Source: DTDR01 sp964505415
GTDB lineage: Bacteria; Hydrothermota; Tepidihabitantia; Tepidihabitantales; DTDR01
NCBI GenBank assembly: GCA_964505415.1
Contig: CAZDHW010000007.1
Span: forward strand, 10,497 to 74,496
Direction of reading: 5' to 3'
Length of the DNA: 64,000 nucleotides
Positions 35,194 to 43,557 of the stretch are shown here, in pieces. A model generated the notes under the pieces. The model ran no database searches. It was not told where the DNA came from and saw only the letters and a program-made list of their open reading frames with translations. The translations under genes were made by a program, and so were the position numbers. Position 1 is the stretch's first letter. Each line of letters opens with the position of its first letter.

Positions 35194-36429
35194 ATGAAAA
35201 AAGAAAGAATTACCGCTATTGATTTAGGAGTTACAAAAATTAAATGTGCGATCAGTGAAATTGATCTCCAGGGCAAAATAAATATTCTGGGATTTAGTGA
35301 ATCAGAAACCAAAGGATTTGATAAAGGAATTATCACTGATAGTGAAGCAGCTTTGGAATCACTTAGATCGGTTATCAGTGAAATTGAAAATGAAACCCAA
35401 ATAAAAGTGAAGAAGACAAAAATCGTTATTGGCTTACAGGGTGAACATATAAAAGAACTACCTGGAGAAAGTAATAAAGACGATTTTACTAAACCGGTTC
35501 AAGCAGAAGATATTTATGAAATAAAAAGAAAAGCTCAAAGAATTTCTTTACCTTCAGAAATAATTGTGTGGCAATTAATTCCTTTAGAGTACTCTATTGA
35601 TGGTCTTTCAGGAATTAAACAGCCTGTAGGAATGCCGGTTTTTAATAAGTTAACTTTAAAAGCCTTGCTTTTAACAATTCCTAAAAGTTGTTTGGCGACG
35701 ATTGTAGAACTTTTGCACCAATTAGATCTTAGAAAATTTGAATTAATTTTCCAAAATGCTACTATCGGATTAGGAGTTTGTGACGAAGAAGAATTGATGA
35801 GAGGCGTTGCCGTCTTGGATATTGGCGGTGGATTGAATTTTGGAATTTATAAAAATAATGAATATCAAGCTGGTTTTAGTTTACCCTTTGGTGGTATTGC
35901 AGTTACTACTGACATTGCATTGGTATTTTTAACGCCTTATCATTATGCTGAAAAAATTAAAAGAGAATATGGTGTTGCTAAAAAAGAATATATTATTAAT
36001 GATGTGCCTATTAATATTATTAATTATCAAGGAAAAGTTACTCGACGAATAAACCAGAGTCAATTATCCCAGGTCATTGAATGCCGATTAAGAGAATTAT
36101 TACTTTTAGCTAAAGCTGAGTATGAGAAAAGATTGGTAGAAGAAATTCTGCCTTTAAACATTGTAATTACTGGTGGAGTGGCAAATACTCCAGGAATTGA
36201 CAAATTAGCGGAAGAAATATTTTCTTTACCTACTCGCATTGGTTTTTCACCGACAATTAAAGAAAAAATTTCTCCTCCCGAGTTTACTAATCCTCAATTC
36301 GCCACTTTAATTGGGTTAATTAGTTATAAATTAAAAAAGAAAGATTATCAACCAGTAAGGGATATTGACTTTTTTGATAAAATAAAAATTTGGATAAAAA
36401 GAAAATTTAATTTTATATTAGAAGAATGA
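35194..36429 (+). CDS. ftsA: Cell division protein FtsA
   Basis: FtsA is the actin-like ATPase that tethers FtsZ to the membrane. I chose the ATG at 35194 ('MKKERITAIDLGVTKIKCA'), giving 411 residues; a TTG four codons earlier is less likely. 'AVLDIGGGLNFGIY', 'LPFGGIAVTTDIAL' and 'ITGGVANTPGID' are the nucleotide-site blocks. The end 'FDKIKIWIKRKFNFILEE' looks like the amphipathic membrane-targeting helix. Confidence 0.95.
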   Translation: MKKERITAIDLGVTKIKCAISEIDLQGKINILGFSESETKGFDKGIITDSEAALESLRSVISEIENETQIKVKKTKIVIGLQGEHIKELPGESNKDDFTKPVQAEDIYEIKRKAQRISLPSEIIVWQLIPLEYSIDGLSGIKQPVGMPVFNKLTLKALLLTIPKSCLATIVELLHQLDLRKFELIFQNATIGLGVCDEEELMRGVAVLDIGGGLNFGIYKNNEYQAGFSLPFGGIAVTTDIALVFLTPYHYAEKIKREYGVAKKEYIINDVPINIINYQGKVTRRINQSQLSQVIECRLRELLLLAKAEYEKRLVEEILPLNIVITGGVANTPGIDKLAEEIFSLPTRIGFSPTIKEKISPPEFTNPQFATLIGLISYKLKKKDYQPVRDIDFFDKIKIWIKRKFNFILEE

Positions 36430-36441
36430 AAAGGAGGAGAT

Positions 36442-37572
36442 ATGATTTATCCTAGTGAAAAAACAAATAAATTAAAAATAAAGATTTTTGGCATCGGTGG
36501 CGGAGGAGGAAATATTTTGAATGCTGTAATTAGCTATCACCGGAATTTAAATTCTCCACTAGAAAATATTCAGCTTGAATATTTTACTCTTAATACCGAT
36601 CGAAAGGCGCTTATAAACTCTTTGGCAGATCACAAAATTCAATTGGGGAAAAAACTTACCCAAGGTTACGGTTCCGGAGGTAACCCGGAGATTGGAGAAC
36701 AAGCTGTTTTAGAAGCGGAAGGCGAAATACGCCAAGAACTTAAAAATACTGACTTGCTAATTTTAATTACTTGTTTAGGAGGTGGAACAGGTAGTGGAGC
36801 AACTCCTAAAATTGTCGAATGGGCAAAAGAAACAGATATTTTAACTTTGATAATTACAATTAAACCTTTTAGCTACCAAGGTAAAATGATTAATAGGATT
36901 GCTAAAATTTCTTTAGAAAAAATTGAAGATCTTTATCCTTCAGCAGTAGTAATTGCTAATGACCAAATAAGAGAAAAATTAGGTAATTTAGCAATGGAAG
37001 AGTCCTTTTCTACTATTAATAAAATGATAGCTATTGGACTTACGGATTTGATAAAAATAATTGATAATTCTCAATTAATTGGTATTGATTTGGCAGACAT
37101 TAAAAATTTTATTTTTGAAAAAGGTAGAGGGATAATTACTTTTGGCGAAAGTGAAAAAAAGGAAGAGGCTTATGAAGCAGCACTTAATTCACCTTTAAGC
37201 AATAAAAATATTGAGTCCGCCAAAAAAGTTCTTTTCTGGGTTTGTGGCGATTCTTCCCTTTCGGTAGAAGATGTTAGTAATATTTTGGAAAAAATCTCTA
37301 AGAAAATAAAAAATCAAAATGTTAAAATTTTGTTTACTTTTATGAAAAATACTGATCTTAAAAAGAAAATTCGGGTTGGATTTTTTGCTACCGGACTTTT
37401 TAAAGACGCCATTGAAGATTGGGAGATGGATGAAATTTTAGAAAATCTAAGGAATGAAGAAATTGAAAAAAAATTAAATTTACCACAAAATGTTTTAGAA
37501 AAAAAAATTGACAAGAATAATATGACTTTACCTGCTATTTTACGGGTGCTATTTTTACAATTTTATTTATAA
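36442..37572 (+). CDS. ftsZ: Cell division protein FtsZ, divergent
   Basis: FtsZ is the tubulin-like GTPase that builds the division ring. A strong AAGGAGGAG site precedes the ATG. The G-box 'GGGTGSGATPKIVEWAKE' and N-terminal 'GIGGGGGNILNAV' are intact. The T7 catalytic loop reads 'GIDLAD' where most have 'NxDFAD': both aspartates remain but the Asn is Gly. A very short linker leads to 'TLPAILR', matching the C-terminal peptide that binds FtsA. At 376 residues it is complete but clearly diverged. It overlaps convergent infA by ten bases. Confidence 0.93.
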   Translation: MIYPSEKTNKLKIKIFGIGGGGGNILNAVISYHRNLNSPLENIQLEYFTLNTDRKALINSLADHKIQLGKKLTQGYGSGGNPEIGEQAVLEAEGEIRQELKNTDLLILITCLGGGTGSGATPKIVEWAKETDILTLIITIKPFSYQGKMINRIAKISLEKIEDLYPSAVVIANDQIREKLGNLAMEESFSTINKMIAIGLTDLIKIIDNSQLIGIDLADIKNFIFEKGRGIITFGESEKKEEAYEAALNSPLSNKNIESAKKVLFWVCGDSSLSVEDVSNILEKISKKIKNQNVKILFTFMKNTDLKKKIRVGFFATGLFKDAIEDWEMDEILENLRNEEIEKKLNLPQNVLEKKIDKNNMTLPAILRVLFLQFYL

Positions 37573-37793
37573 CGATAGATAATTCGACCGCGATTTAAAT
37601 CATAAGGTGATAGTTCAACAGTTACGCGGTCACCTTTTACGACTTTGATAAAATGGATTCGCATTTTTCCAGATACGTGAGCCAAAACGATATGGCCATT
37701 ATCTAACTGAACCCGAAAGAAAGCATTTGGTAATACTTCAATTACTGTACCATCCATATGGATGACATTCTTTTTCTTTTCTTCTTTACCCAT
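37563..37793 (-). CDS. infA: Translation initiation factor IF-1
   Basis: IF-1 blocks the ribosomal A site during initiation. The 76-residue OB-fold shows 'MDGTVIEVLPNAFFRVQLDNGH' and 'GDRVTVELSPYDLNRGRIIYRYK', slightly longer at the N-terminus than usual ('MGKEEKKKNV'). It overlaps map by eight bases and ends the adk-map-infA operon, the order seen in the spc operon of many bacteria, but no ribosomal protein gene follows. Confidence 0.97.
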   Translation of the reverse strand: MGKEEKKKNVIHMDGTVIEVLPNAFFRVQLDNGHIVLAHVSGKMRIHFIKVVKGDRVTVELSPYDLNRGRIIYRYK

Positions 37794-38541
37794 CGTAAGT
37801 TAAAATTTCCGGTTTCTTTTTCCCTACCAGTACTGTATGTTCAAAATGAGCAGAATAACCCCCATCAGCCGTTACTATCGTCCAGTTATTTTTTTTAGTA
37901 AAAACTTTTTCTGTAGAAAAATTTACCATAGGTTCAATTGCTAAAATCATACCGGCTTTCAAAATAATGCCGTTCATTTTTTGGATATAATAATTAGGAA
38001 CTATTGGATCTTCATGGAGTTCCAAACCCACACCATGACCAGATAATTCTTTTACTACAAAAAAACCATTTTTTTCAACATATTCTTGAATTTTTCTTCC
38101 GATAGCCAAAAGAGAATTATTTTCATAAGCTTCTTCAATACCTAAATAAAGAGCTTTTTCAGTAACCCTAATTAACCGTTCGATCTCTGGGGTAGTTTTT
38201 TGACAGATAAAAGTTTTTGCTCCATCTGCATAATAACCGTCTTTCTTAACACCGACATCAATTTTTACAATATCACCTTCTTTTAAAATCCGCTCATCAG
38301 GTATTCCGTGAACTACTTCTTCATTAATACTAATACAAACTGCCGCCGGAAAACCTTTATACCCTAAAAAAGCCGGAAAAGCACCTTGAGAATAGATAAA
38401 ATCCGCGCAGATTTTTTCTAATTCTTTTAAACTTATTCCTGGTTTAATTGCTTTTTCTATTAATTTAAGAGTTTTAGCAACTATTCTTCCGGCTTCTTTA
38501 ATTTTCTCAATTTCTCTTTTAGATTTTATATAAATTGCCAT
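37786..38541 (-). CDS. map: Methionine aminopeptidase, type I
   Basis: It removes the initiator methionine from nascent proteins. The 251 residues show the metal-binding sites 'IDVGVKKDGYYADGAKTF', 'SGHGVGLELHEDP', 'AIEPMVNF' and the final 'SAHFEHTVLVG'. It has no zinc-finger extension, as expected for the bacterial type. Its ATG overlaps the adk stop by one base (TAATG). Confidence 0.96.
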   Translation of the reverse strand: MAIYIKSKREIEKIKEAGRIVAKTLKLIEKAIKPGISLKELEKICADFIYSQGAFPAFLGYKGFPAAVCISINEEVVHGIPDERILKEGDIVKIDVGVKKDGYYADGAKTFICQKTTPEIERLIRVTEKALYLGIEEAYENNSLLAIGRKIQEYVEKNGFFVVKELSGHGVGLELHEDPIVPNYYIQKMNGIILKAGMILAIEPMVNFSTEKVFTKKNNWTIVTADGGYSAHFEHTVLVGKKKPEILTYDG

Positions 38542-39182
38542 TATCTTTTAATTTTCTTTATTATTTCCGAATAGACATAATCTCTTCCTTGATTGCCATC
38601 AATCCGGTATAAATTATTTTTCTTTTCGTAATACTCAATCAAAGGAAGGGTTTCTTTATAATAAGTGATTATTCGCTCTCTAATTACTTCCTCCTTATCA
38701 TCATTCCTTTGAATTAAATTGCTGCCGCAAAGATCACAGATATTTTCAACTTTTGGCATTTTGAAATTTAAATTATAAATAGCGCCACAATTTTGGCAAA
38801 CGCGTCGAGCCGTTAATCTTTTAATTATTTCTTCTTCGCTTAGTTCAATAAGAAAACAGAAATCAACTTTTTGGTTTCTTTGGAAAAGAAATTCATCTAA
38901 AGCCCTCGCCTGAGGAATTGTCCGAGGATAGCCATCAAAGACAATCTTTTTTTCGTAATTGTCTTTTAAAAAATTTTCTACAACCGTAATGACAATTTCG
39001 TCAGGAACTAATAAGCCATTTTCTAAATATTTTTTTACCTTATTTCCCAATTCACTTTCTTTACTTATTTCGTAGCGAAAAAGATCACCTGTTGAAAAAT
39101 GGTAAAAGCCTTCTTTTTCTTTTAATAACTCGGCTTGGGTTCCTTTGCCGCTTCCTGGTGGACCAAATAATATTATTTTCAT
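38541..39182 (-). CDS. adk: Adenylate kinase with zinc-binding lid
   Basis: Adk interconverts ATP plus AMP with two ADP. The 213 residues carry the P-loop 'GPPGSGKGTQAE', 'FDGYPRTIPQA' and a long lid with four cysteines ('CQNCGAIYN ... CDLCG'), the zinc form found in many thermophiles and Gram-positives. It is the first gene of adk-map-infA. A promoter whose -10 ends six bases before the ATG suggests a leaderless mRNA. Confidence 0.96.
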   Translation of the reverse strand: MKIILFGPPGSGKGTQAELLKEKEGFYHFSTGDLFRYEISKESELGNKVKKYLENGLLVPDEIVITVVENFLKDNYEKKIVFDGYPRTIPQARALDEFLFQRNQKVDFCFLIELSEEEIIKRLTARRVCQNCGAIYNLNFKMPKVENICDLCGSNLIQRNDDKEEVIRERIITYYKETLPLIEYYEKKNNLYRIDGNQGRDYVYSEIIKKIKR

Positions 39183-39188
39183 TAAATA

Positions 39189-39259
39189 AGTTTAATGAAA
39201 ATAAAAAGTTTTATCAAGATTCAATAATAATTTGAAATTAAGAAGGTTATTAATAAAAT
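39189..39259. promoter_or_regulatory. Divergent promoters of adk (-) and rimI (+)
   Basis: Minus strand: TTGATA (39217-39212), 17-base spacer, TAAACT (39194-39189), six bases to the adk ATG. Plus strand: TTGAAA (39232-39237), 16-base spacer, TAAAAT (39254-39259), eight bases to a GTG at 39268. The plus-strand -35 contains a TTG in frame with rimI that could be misread as its start codon. Confidence 0.55.
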
Positions 39260-39267
39260 TTAAAATC

Positions 39268-39708
39268 GTGGAAGAAGTTAAAATCCGATGGATGAGAGAA
39301 AGAGATTTGGAAGAAATTTTAAAAATTGAAAAAGAAAATTTTAAATATCCCTGGAAAAAAAGTTATTTTGAATATGATTTAAGAAGGCCAAATGCTTATT
39401 GCTTGGTTGCTGAACTAGATAACAAAATAATTGGTTATTTGGTTGCCTGGGAAATGGCTGATGAAATTCATTTAGCGAATATTTCGGTAGCTAAAAATTA
39501 CCAAAGAAAAGGAGTTGGTACCAAATTAATGAATGAGTTGATTACTATTGCTAAATTAAGGGAGATAAAAAAGATTTATTTAGAAACCAGAGTTTCTAAT
39601 ATAGCAGCTCAAAATTTCTACCAGAAATTTAATTTTAAATATGCCTATCTCAGAAAAGGCTATTATAGCGACGGTGAAGATGCTTGGATTATGGAAAAAG
39701 AGTTATAA
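39268..39708 (+). CDS. rimI: RimI-like GNAT N-acetyltransferase
   Basis: A GNAT enzyme of the ribosomal-protein-S18-alanine acetyltransferase type. 'IHLANISVAKNYQRKGVGTKLMNELI' region holds the acetyl-CoA loop, and 'LETRVSNIAAQNFYQKFNF' and 'GYYSDGEDAWIMEKEL' are typical RimI endings. I chose the GTG at 39268 (146 residues, 'MEEVKIRWMRERD') because a promoter with correct spacing lies just in front and the family starts there. The exact substrate is inferred. It stops two bases before the convergent nitroreductase. Confidence 0.85.
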   Translation: MEEVKIRWMRERDLEEILKIEKENFKYPWKKSYFEYDLRRPNAYCLVAELDNKIIGYLVAWEMADEIHLANISVAKNYQRKGVGTKLMNELITIAKLREIKKIYLETRVSNIAAQNFYQKFNFKYAYLRKGYYSDGEDAWIMEKEL

Positions 39709-39710
39709 GC

Positions 39711-40232
39711 CTATTCTTGATATTGGTTATAACAAACAATTTCCGAAAGCGGTTTTCTACTCCTTTCTGGCGGTTCTTCAGCTGGATAACCTAAGGGAGT
39801 TAAGGCAATAACTTTTACTTCATCAGGGCATTTTAAAATTTTTTTAACTTCCTTTTCATCATAAGCCCCAATCCAGCAAGTTCCCAATCCTTCATTAGTA
39901 GCGGCCAGTACAATATGTTCCAAAGCAATCGCACAATCAACAGGATAAGAACTCCAGTATCCTCCCATTCTCCCCCAAGCGATTTTTTCTAAAGCAACCA
40001 CACAGATAACAATTGGTGCTTCAGCAATAAATTTTTGGTTACGACAAGCAGGGACTAGCTCTTCTTTTATCTTGGGGTCGTCAATTACAATAAATTTCCA
40101 CGGTTGAATATTTTTTGCTGAAGGAGCTAATCGACCGGCTTCTAAAATTCTTTCCAAAATTTCATCTGGTATAGGGTCAGGTTTGTATTTTCTTACACTT
40201 CTTCTTTTTCTAATTACCTCGTAGAAATCCAT
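39711..40232 (-). CDS. Nitroreductase-family flavoprotein
   Basis: A 173-residue FMN enzyme of the nitroreductase fold, which reduces nitro compounds, quinones or flavins with NAD(P)H. The start 'YEVIRKRRSVRKYKPDPIPD', then 'RLAPSAKNIQPWKFIVI', 'EGLGTCWIGAY' and 'LTPLGYPAEEP' match the small subfamily. The physiological substrate is unknown. TATAAT lies eight bases before the ATG, immediately after the tRNA-Arg gene, so the gene may be transcribed with the tRNA or from its own start. Confidence 0.9.
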   Translation of the reverse strand: MDFYEVIRKRRSVRKYKPDPIPDEILERILEAGRLAPSAKNIQPWKFIVIDDPKIKEELVPACRNQKFIAEAPIVICVVALEKIAWGRMGGYWSSYPVDCAIALEHIVLAATNEGLGTCWIGAYDEKEVKKILKCPDEVKVIALTPLGYPAEEPPERSRKPLSEIVCYNQYQE

Positions 40233-40246
40233 AATTTTAAATTATA

Positions 40247-40319
40247 TGCGCCTGGCGCGATTTGAACGCGCGACCTGCGGATCCGGAGTCCGCCGCTCTA
40301 TCCGTTGAGCTACAGGCGC
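40247..40319 (-). tRNA. tRNA-Arg (anticodon CCG)
   Basis: On the minus strand the acceptor stem GCGCCTG pairs with CAGGCGC. The anticodon stem GCGGA/TCCGC closes the loop CTCCGGA with anticodon CCG, and the T stem GCGCG/CGCGC closes TTCAAAT. The discriminator is A and no CCA is encoded. This G+C-rich island stands out in the AT-rich sequence. Confidence 0.95.
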
Positions 40320-40327
40320 TTTTTAAA

Positions 40328-40355
40328 ATTTTAAAACTATTTTTTTTAAAATCAA
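40328..40355 (-). promoter_or_regulatory. Promoter of tRNA-Arg
   Basis: TTGATT (40355-40350), a 16-base spacer and TAAAAT (40333-40328) end eight bases before the first base of the tRNA. The geometry matches the tRNA-Ala promoter in this window. Confidence 0.5.
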
Positions 40356-40362
40356 TATTTTA

Positions 40363-43344
40363 TCAGAAATAAAAAGCAGTGGAAAAGGAAAGGCTAATTT
40401 CTTTTTCTTTGAAACCTTCTTTAAGATAAGAAAAATTCCAATTTAGGGAGAAGTTATTGCCAATATTTTGAGTGATTATCGAATTAAAATTGAAATAAAA
40501 TCCTTTAGGTTCCCAAAAGGTTAGTTCTATTGGTAAAATTTTGTTTTTTTCGTAAAAACGATAGCCAATATTTAAAAGGGCGTCTAAATAGCAATTTTTG
40601 AAAATATAGATATTTCCTTTTATATGTAATCCTATTTTTTTTATTTTATAATTATCACTAATCGGCGAAAAATATCGATAATTGCTGAAGCTCAAAATTG
40701 GCGAAAAATTTAAGTTCTTTTTTCTTTTTATTTCCCAAAAAGGCGAAACTTCTATTTTTTGTTCTTGAAAATGATAAACATACGCTTTTCCTTTTTCATT
40801 TTGGAAATATTTAAAACTACTTCCTATATAAGTTTCTTCCAAAATTTCTTTCTTAGTAGTGACAGAATTTTCTAAATTACTAAATTTCACTTCTTCTTCG
40901 CTATTTTTAAAATAATTTCTTTGGTAGATTATTAATAATTCCTTAAGATAATAACTGCTATTGAAATTATAAAAAAAATTTTTTGAAGAAACGAGATGGG
41001 TATAAAAAGAAATCTCGGTTTTTTCTTTAAGCGAGATTTCTATATTGTTTTTAAACTCATTTTTAAGAATTATCTTACCTTTCCTCAAAGGAACAATTTC
41101 TTTAATATATTCACCTTTTTCATCAGGATAATATTCATTGGTAATAGTATCCTTTGCGTAATTTCCCTCACCCTTTTTTACTTTTACATATTTTACTTCT
41201 TTTAAAACCTCTTCCTCGTTAGTCAGGTTCCACTCTAAATTAAATTTTAAAAATTCTTTAAAAGAATAACCAAAATTTAAATTACCAAAATAAGAATTTT
41301 CAGCCGCTAAAACCGAAATTAAATAATCTTTTTTCAATTTGCCAAAAATAATAGTTGTTTTGGGATTATTATAATCAAAGCCAACTTTTTGAATCATCTT
41401 TCTTGCTACCTTTTCTTTTTCCTGCCAATAATCAAAGAAAAATTTTTTATCTTTAAAGTAAAAACTACTACCAAAAGAATTGGCTAAAAAATAATTACCA
41501 CTATCAGTTTGATAACTAAAAGAAAAATTAGGATGAAAAAAGCGATAATTAGGTGTGGTAGAAAAGCTAATTTCTTTTTTACCATAATAATTTTTACTAA
41601 ATTTAATTTGATTAAAATAAACAGTTATTTTGTTCTCACCAAAATATTCCCAATTTTTTTCTTTCGTTGTTATTAGATTAATTTGGTTATTAAAATTAAC
41701 ATTCTCAAAAGGTGAAAAATTGAATTTTAAAGTCGTTTTATTTTTTAATGGGATATTTATCAAATCTTCGGTTTTCAACTGATTAAGTAAGTTATAGTTT
41801 TTAAAAAGTTGAAGGTAAGCCGCATTAAAGGCAATTATTTCTTTTTGATAATTAAAATTGAAGTTTATGCCATAAGAAAATTTGTTAGTATCACCTATAG
41901 GTGAAAACAGATTTTCGTCTTTTTCATTAGTAATGCCACCAAATTGAAAATCTAGATTATCATCAAGAGGTAAAGAAAAATTTAAAGAATAATAGTTATT
42001 TTTCTTAGGTAATTCAATCTTTTTATAAGGCAAGTATTTCCCTTTATTTTTGCCTACATAATAATAACAATTTCTCCTATTATCGTATTCATAATCGCCG
42101 CTGTTCTCACCAACAAAGGTAAAGTTAACCAAATAACTTCCTTGTTTTTCACCCACATAAAAAAATATCTCACCTTCTTTTTCGTAATCACCGTTATTCT
42201 CACCCACATAAAAAGCCGAAAGGATGTAAGCTTTGTTAGTATCATTACCAATTTTTGATAAATAAATTTTGGTTTCGTTATCTAGGTATTGTTTATTCCG
42301 GTCTTTTTCAAAATAATAATTTATTTCGGTTTTTATAGGGAAACGATTAGTTAAAAAGTTAAAGCTAAAATTATTTTTTTCCCAATTTTCTTCTTCATAT
42401 AAAAAATCAACTTCAATAAAATTGTGTGCAGTGATAATAAGGCGGTTGGTAAAAGTTATCGCTCCCAATTCATAATCAATGAGATAGTCTTCATTATTTC
42501 CTCTTTTTAATAACCGACCGTCAAGATAAACTCTTTCGCTATTAGGTAAAATTTTAATTGTGGCTTCCTTTTTGAGATAATAAGGACCTTGAATAAAATC
42601 CTTACCGTAAAACCTGGTTCTTCCGTATTTAAAAGGGGTTTGAAGATAATTAAAATTTATTGTTTCCATCATATTTGTTTGCGAAAGAGAAAAGCCAATT
42701 CCTTCTTGATTGAGTTTTCCAAAATGAGGGAAGTATGTTTCTTTATTTTGCTTACCAATTATAAAAGCCGTATTTTTGGTTTTAACTCTTAAATAGGAAT
42801 TGGCTAATTCTTTAAGTAAAAAACTGTTTTCCTTATCTTTTTGAGTATTAAAAATACCTTCAAGAGATATTTCCTCAACATTACTATTTAAAGAAAAATT
42901 AATCTGTTGTTCCACGCCGATACCTTCTTTTGAGGAATAATTAACTTTAATCTCTTTTTTGCCTTCAAAAATAATACTGGAGGATTTCTCGTTATTTAGT
43001 GTTTCTTTTTTATTATCTGTTGGATTATAGATAATAAAAGTATCGCTAACACTATTTTTCATTTCTATTGATGGTGAAGGAGATAAAGAAAAAGGAAAAT
43101 AATAATAAATTATCTTTAAAGTACCAGTTGGTAAAAAATCTTTAAATTTAACAATTCCTTTTTCGTAATCAAACAAATAAAAATCTTTTTCCAATCTTTT
43201 CCCATTAAAATAAAGAGTTTCAGAATTTTTTATTATCGGATATTTTTTAAGCTTAATTAGGGAAAAGCTATCATTTAAAAGGTAAAACTCCGTTACTTTC
43301 AAATTATTAGCTAAAGAAAAAATTAAAAAAAGTAAATAATCCAT
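40363..43344 (-). CDS. Large predicted outer-membrane beta-barrel protein with YVG repeats
   Basis: A 993-residue protein of unknown function. The N-terminus 'MDYLLFLIFSLANN' looks like a short signal peptide. Residues about 20-340 hold small beta-domains ('RVYLDGRLLKRGNNEDYLIDYELG') that resemble the N-terminal units of SprA-like surface proteins. Around codons encoded at 42050-42210 there are four motifs of the form (F/Y)VG-x3-G-x-Y, spaced 14-19 codons apart. The rest alternates aromatic and polar residues, as barrel strands do, and ends in 'LSFSTAFYF' with a terminal Phe. Its promoter (TTGAAT, 17, TATAAT) ends nine bases before the ATG. It appears to be transcribed alone. Confidence 0.7.
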   Translation of the reverse strand: MDYLLFLIFSLANNLKVTEFYLLNDSFSLIKLKKYPIIKNSETLYFNGKRLEKDFYLFDYEKGIVKFKDFLPTGTLKIIYYYFPFSLSPSPSIEMKNSVSDTFIIYNPTDNKKETLNNEKSSSIIFEGKKEIKVNYSSKEGIGVEQQINFSLNSNVEEISLEGIFNTQKDKENSFLLKELANSYLRVKTKNTAFIIGKQNKETYFPHFGKLNQEGIGFSLSQTNMMETINFNYLQTPFKYGRTRFYGKDFIQGPYYLKKEATIKILPNSERVYLDGRLLKRGNNEDYLIDYELGAITFTNRLIITAHNFIEVDFLYEEENWEKNNFSFNFLTNRFPIKTEINYYFEKDRNKQYLDNETKIYLSKIGNDTNKAYILSAFYVGENNGDYEKEGEIFFYVGEKQGSYLVNFTFVGENSGDYEYDNRRNCYYYVGKNKGKYLPYKKIELPKKNNYYSLNFSLPLDDNLDFQFGGITNEKDENLFSPIGDTNKFSYGINFNFNYQKEIIAFNAAYLQLFKNYNLLNQLKTEDLINIPLKNKTTLKFNFSPFENVNFNNQINLITTKEKNWEYFGENKITVYFNQIKFSKNYYGKKEISFSTTPNYRFFHPNFSFSYQTDSGNYFLANSFGSSFYFKDKKFFFDYWQEKEKVARKMIQKVGFDYNNPKTTIIFGKLKKDYLISVLAAENSYFGNLNFGYSFKEFLKFNLEWNLTNEEEVLKEVKYVKVKKGEGNYAKDTITNEYYPDEKGEYIKEIVPLRKGKIILKNEFKNNIEISLKEKTEISFYTHLVSSKNFFYNFNSSYYLKELLIIYQRNYFKNSEEEVKFSNLENSVTTKKEILEETYIGSSFKYFQNEKGKAYVYHFQEQKIEVSPFWEIKRKKNLNFSPILSFSNYRYFSPISDNYKIKKIGLHIKGNIYIFKNCYLDALLNIGYRFYEKNKILPIELTFWEPKGFYFNFNSIITQNIGNNFSLNWNFSYLKEGFKEKEISLSFSTAFYF

Positions 43345-43353
43345 TAGCTAAAT

Positions 43354-43382
43354 ATTATAAATATTTCGTTTATAAAATTCAA
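43354..43382 (-). promoter_or_regulatory. Promoter of the 993-residue outer-membrane protein
   Basis: TTGAAT (43382-43377), a 17-base spacer and TATAAT (43359-43354) are followed by nine bases and the ATG, again a near-leaderless arrangement. Confidence 0.55.
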
Positions 43383-43475
43383 TTATTATTAAAATAAAAA
43401 AGAAAATTTCTCGTGGGGTAACTAATACAATTATTTTTCTAATCTTCCTTGCTAAATTTATCTTAATTTTATTTA

Positions 43476-43506
43476 TTGACTTTTTGTGAAAATTTGTTAT
43501 TATAAT
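43476..43506 (+). promoter_or_regulatory. Promoter of the sugar transferase-galE operon
   Basis: TTGACT (43476-43481) is followed by TATTAT at 43498 (16-base spacer) or TATAAT at 43501 (19-base spacer). Unlike most promoters in the window this one leaves a leader of about 45 bases, containing an AGGAGGAG purine tract at 43527-43534 that lies too far (about 23 bases) from the ATG at 43558 to serve it ideally. Confidence 0.5.
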
Positions 43507-43557
43507 TTAAATGAAAATTTTTAAAAAGGAGGAGCGGAGAGAAGATAAACGTTTTGT

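Noticed and set aside
39232..39267. TTG start for rimI at 39232
   Set aside because: The TTG is part of a -35 element; the GTG at 39268 matches family start position and promoter spacing.
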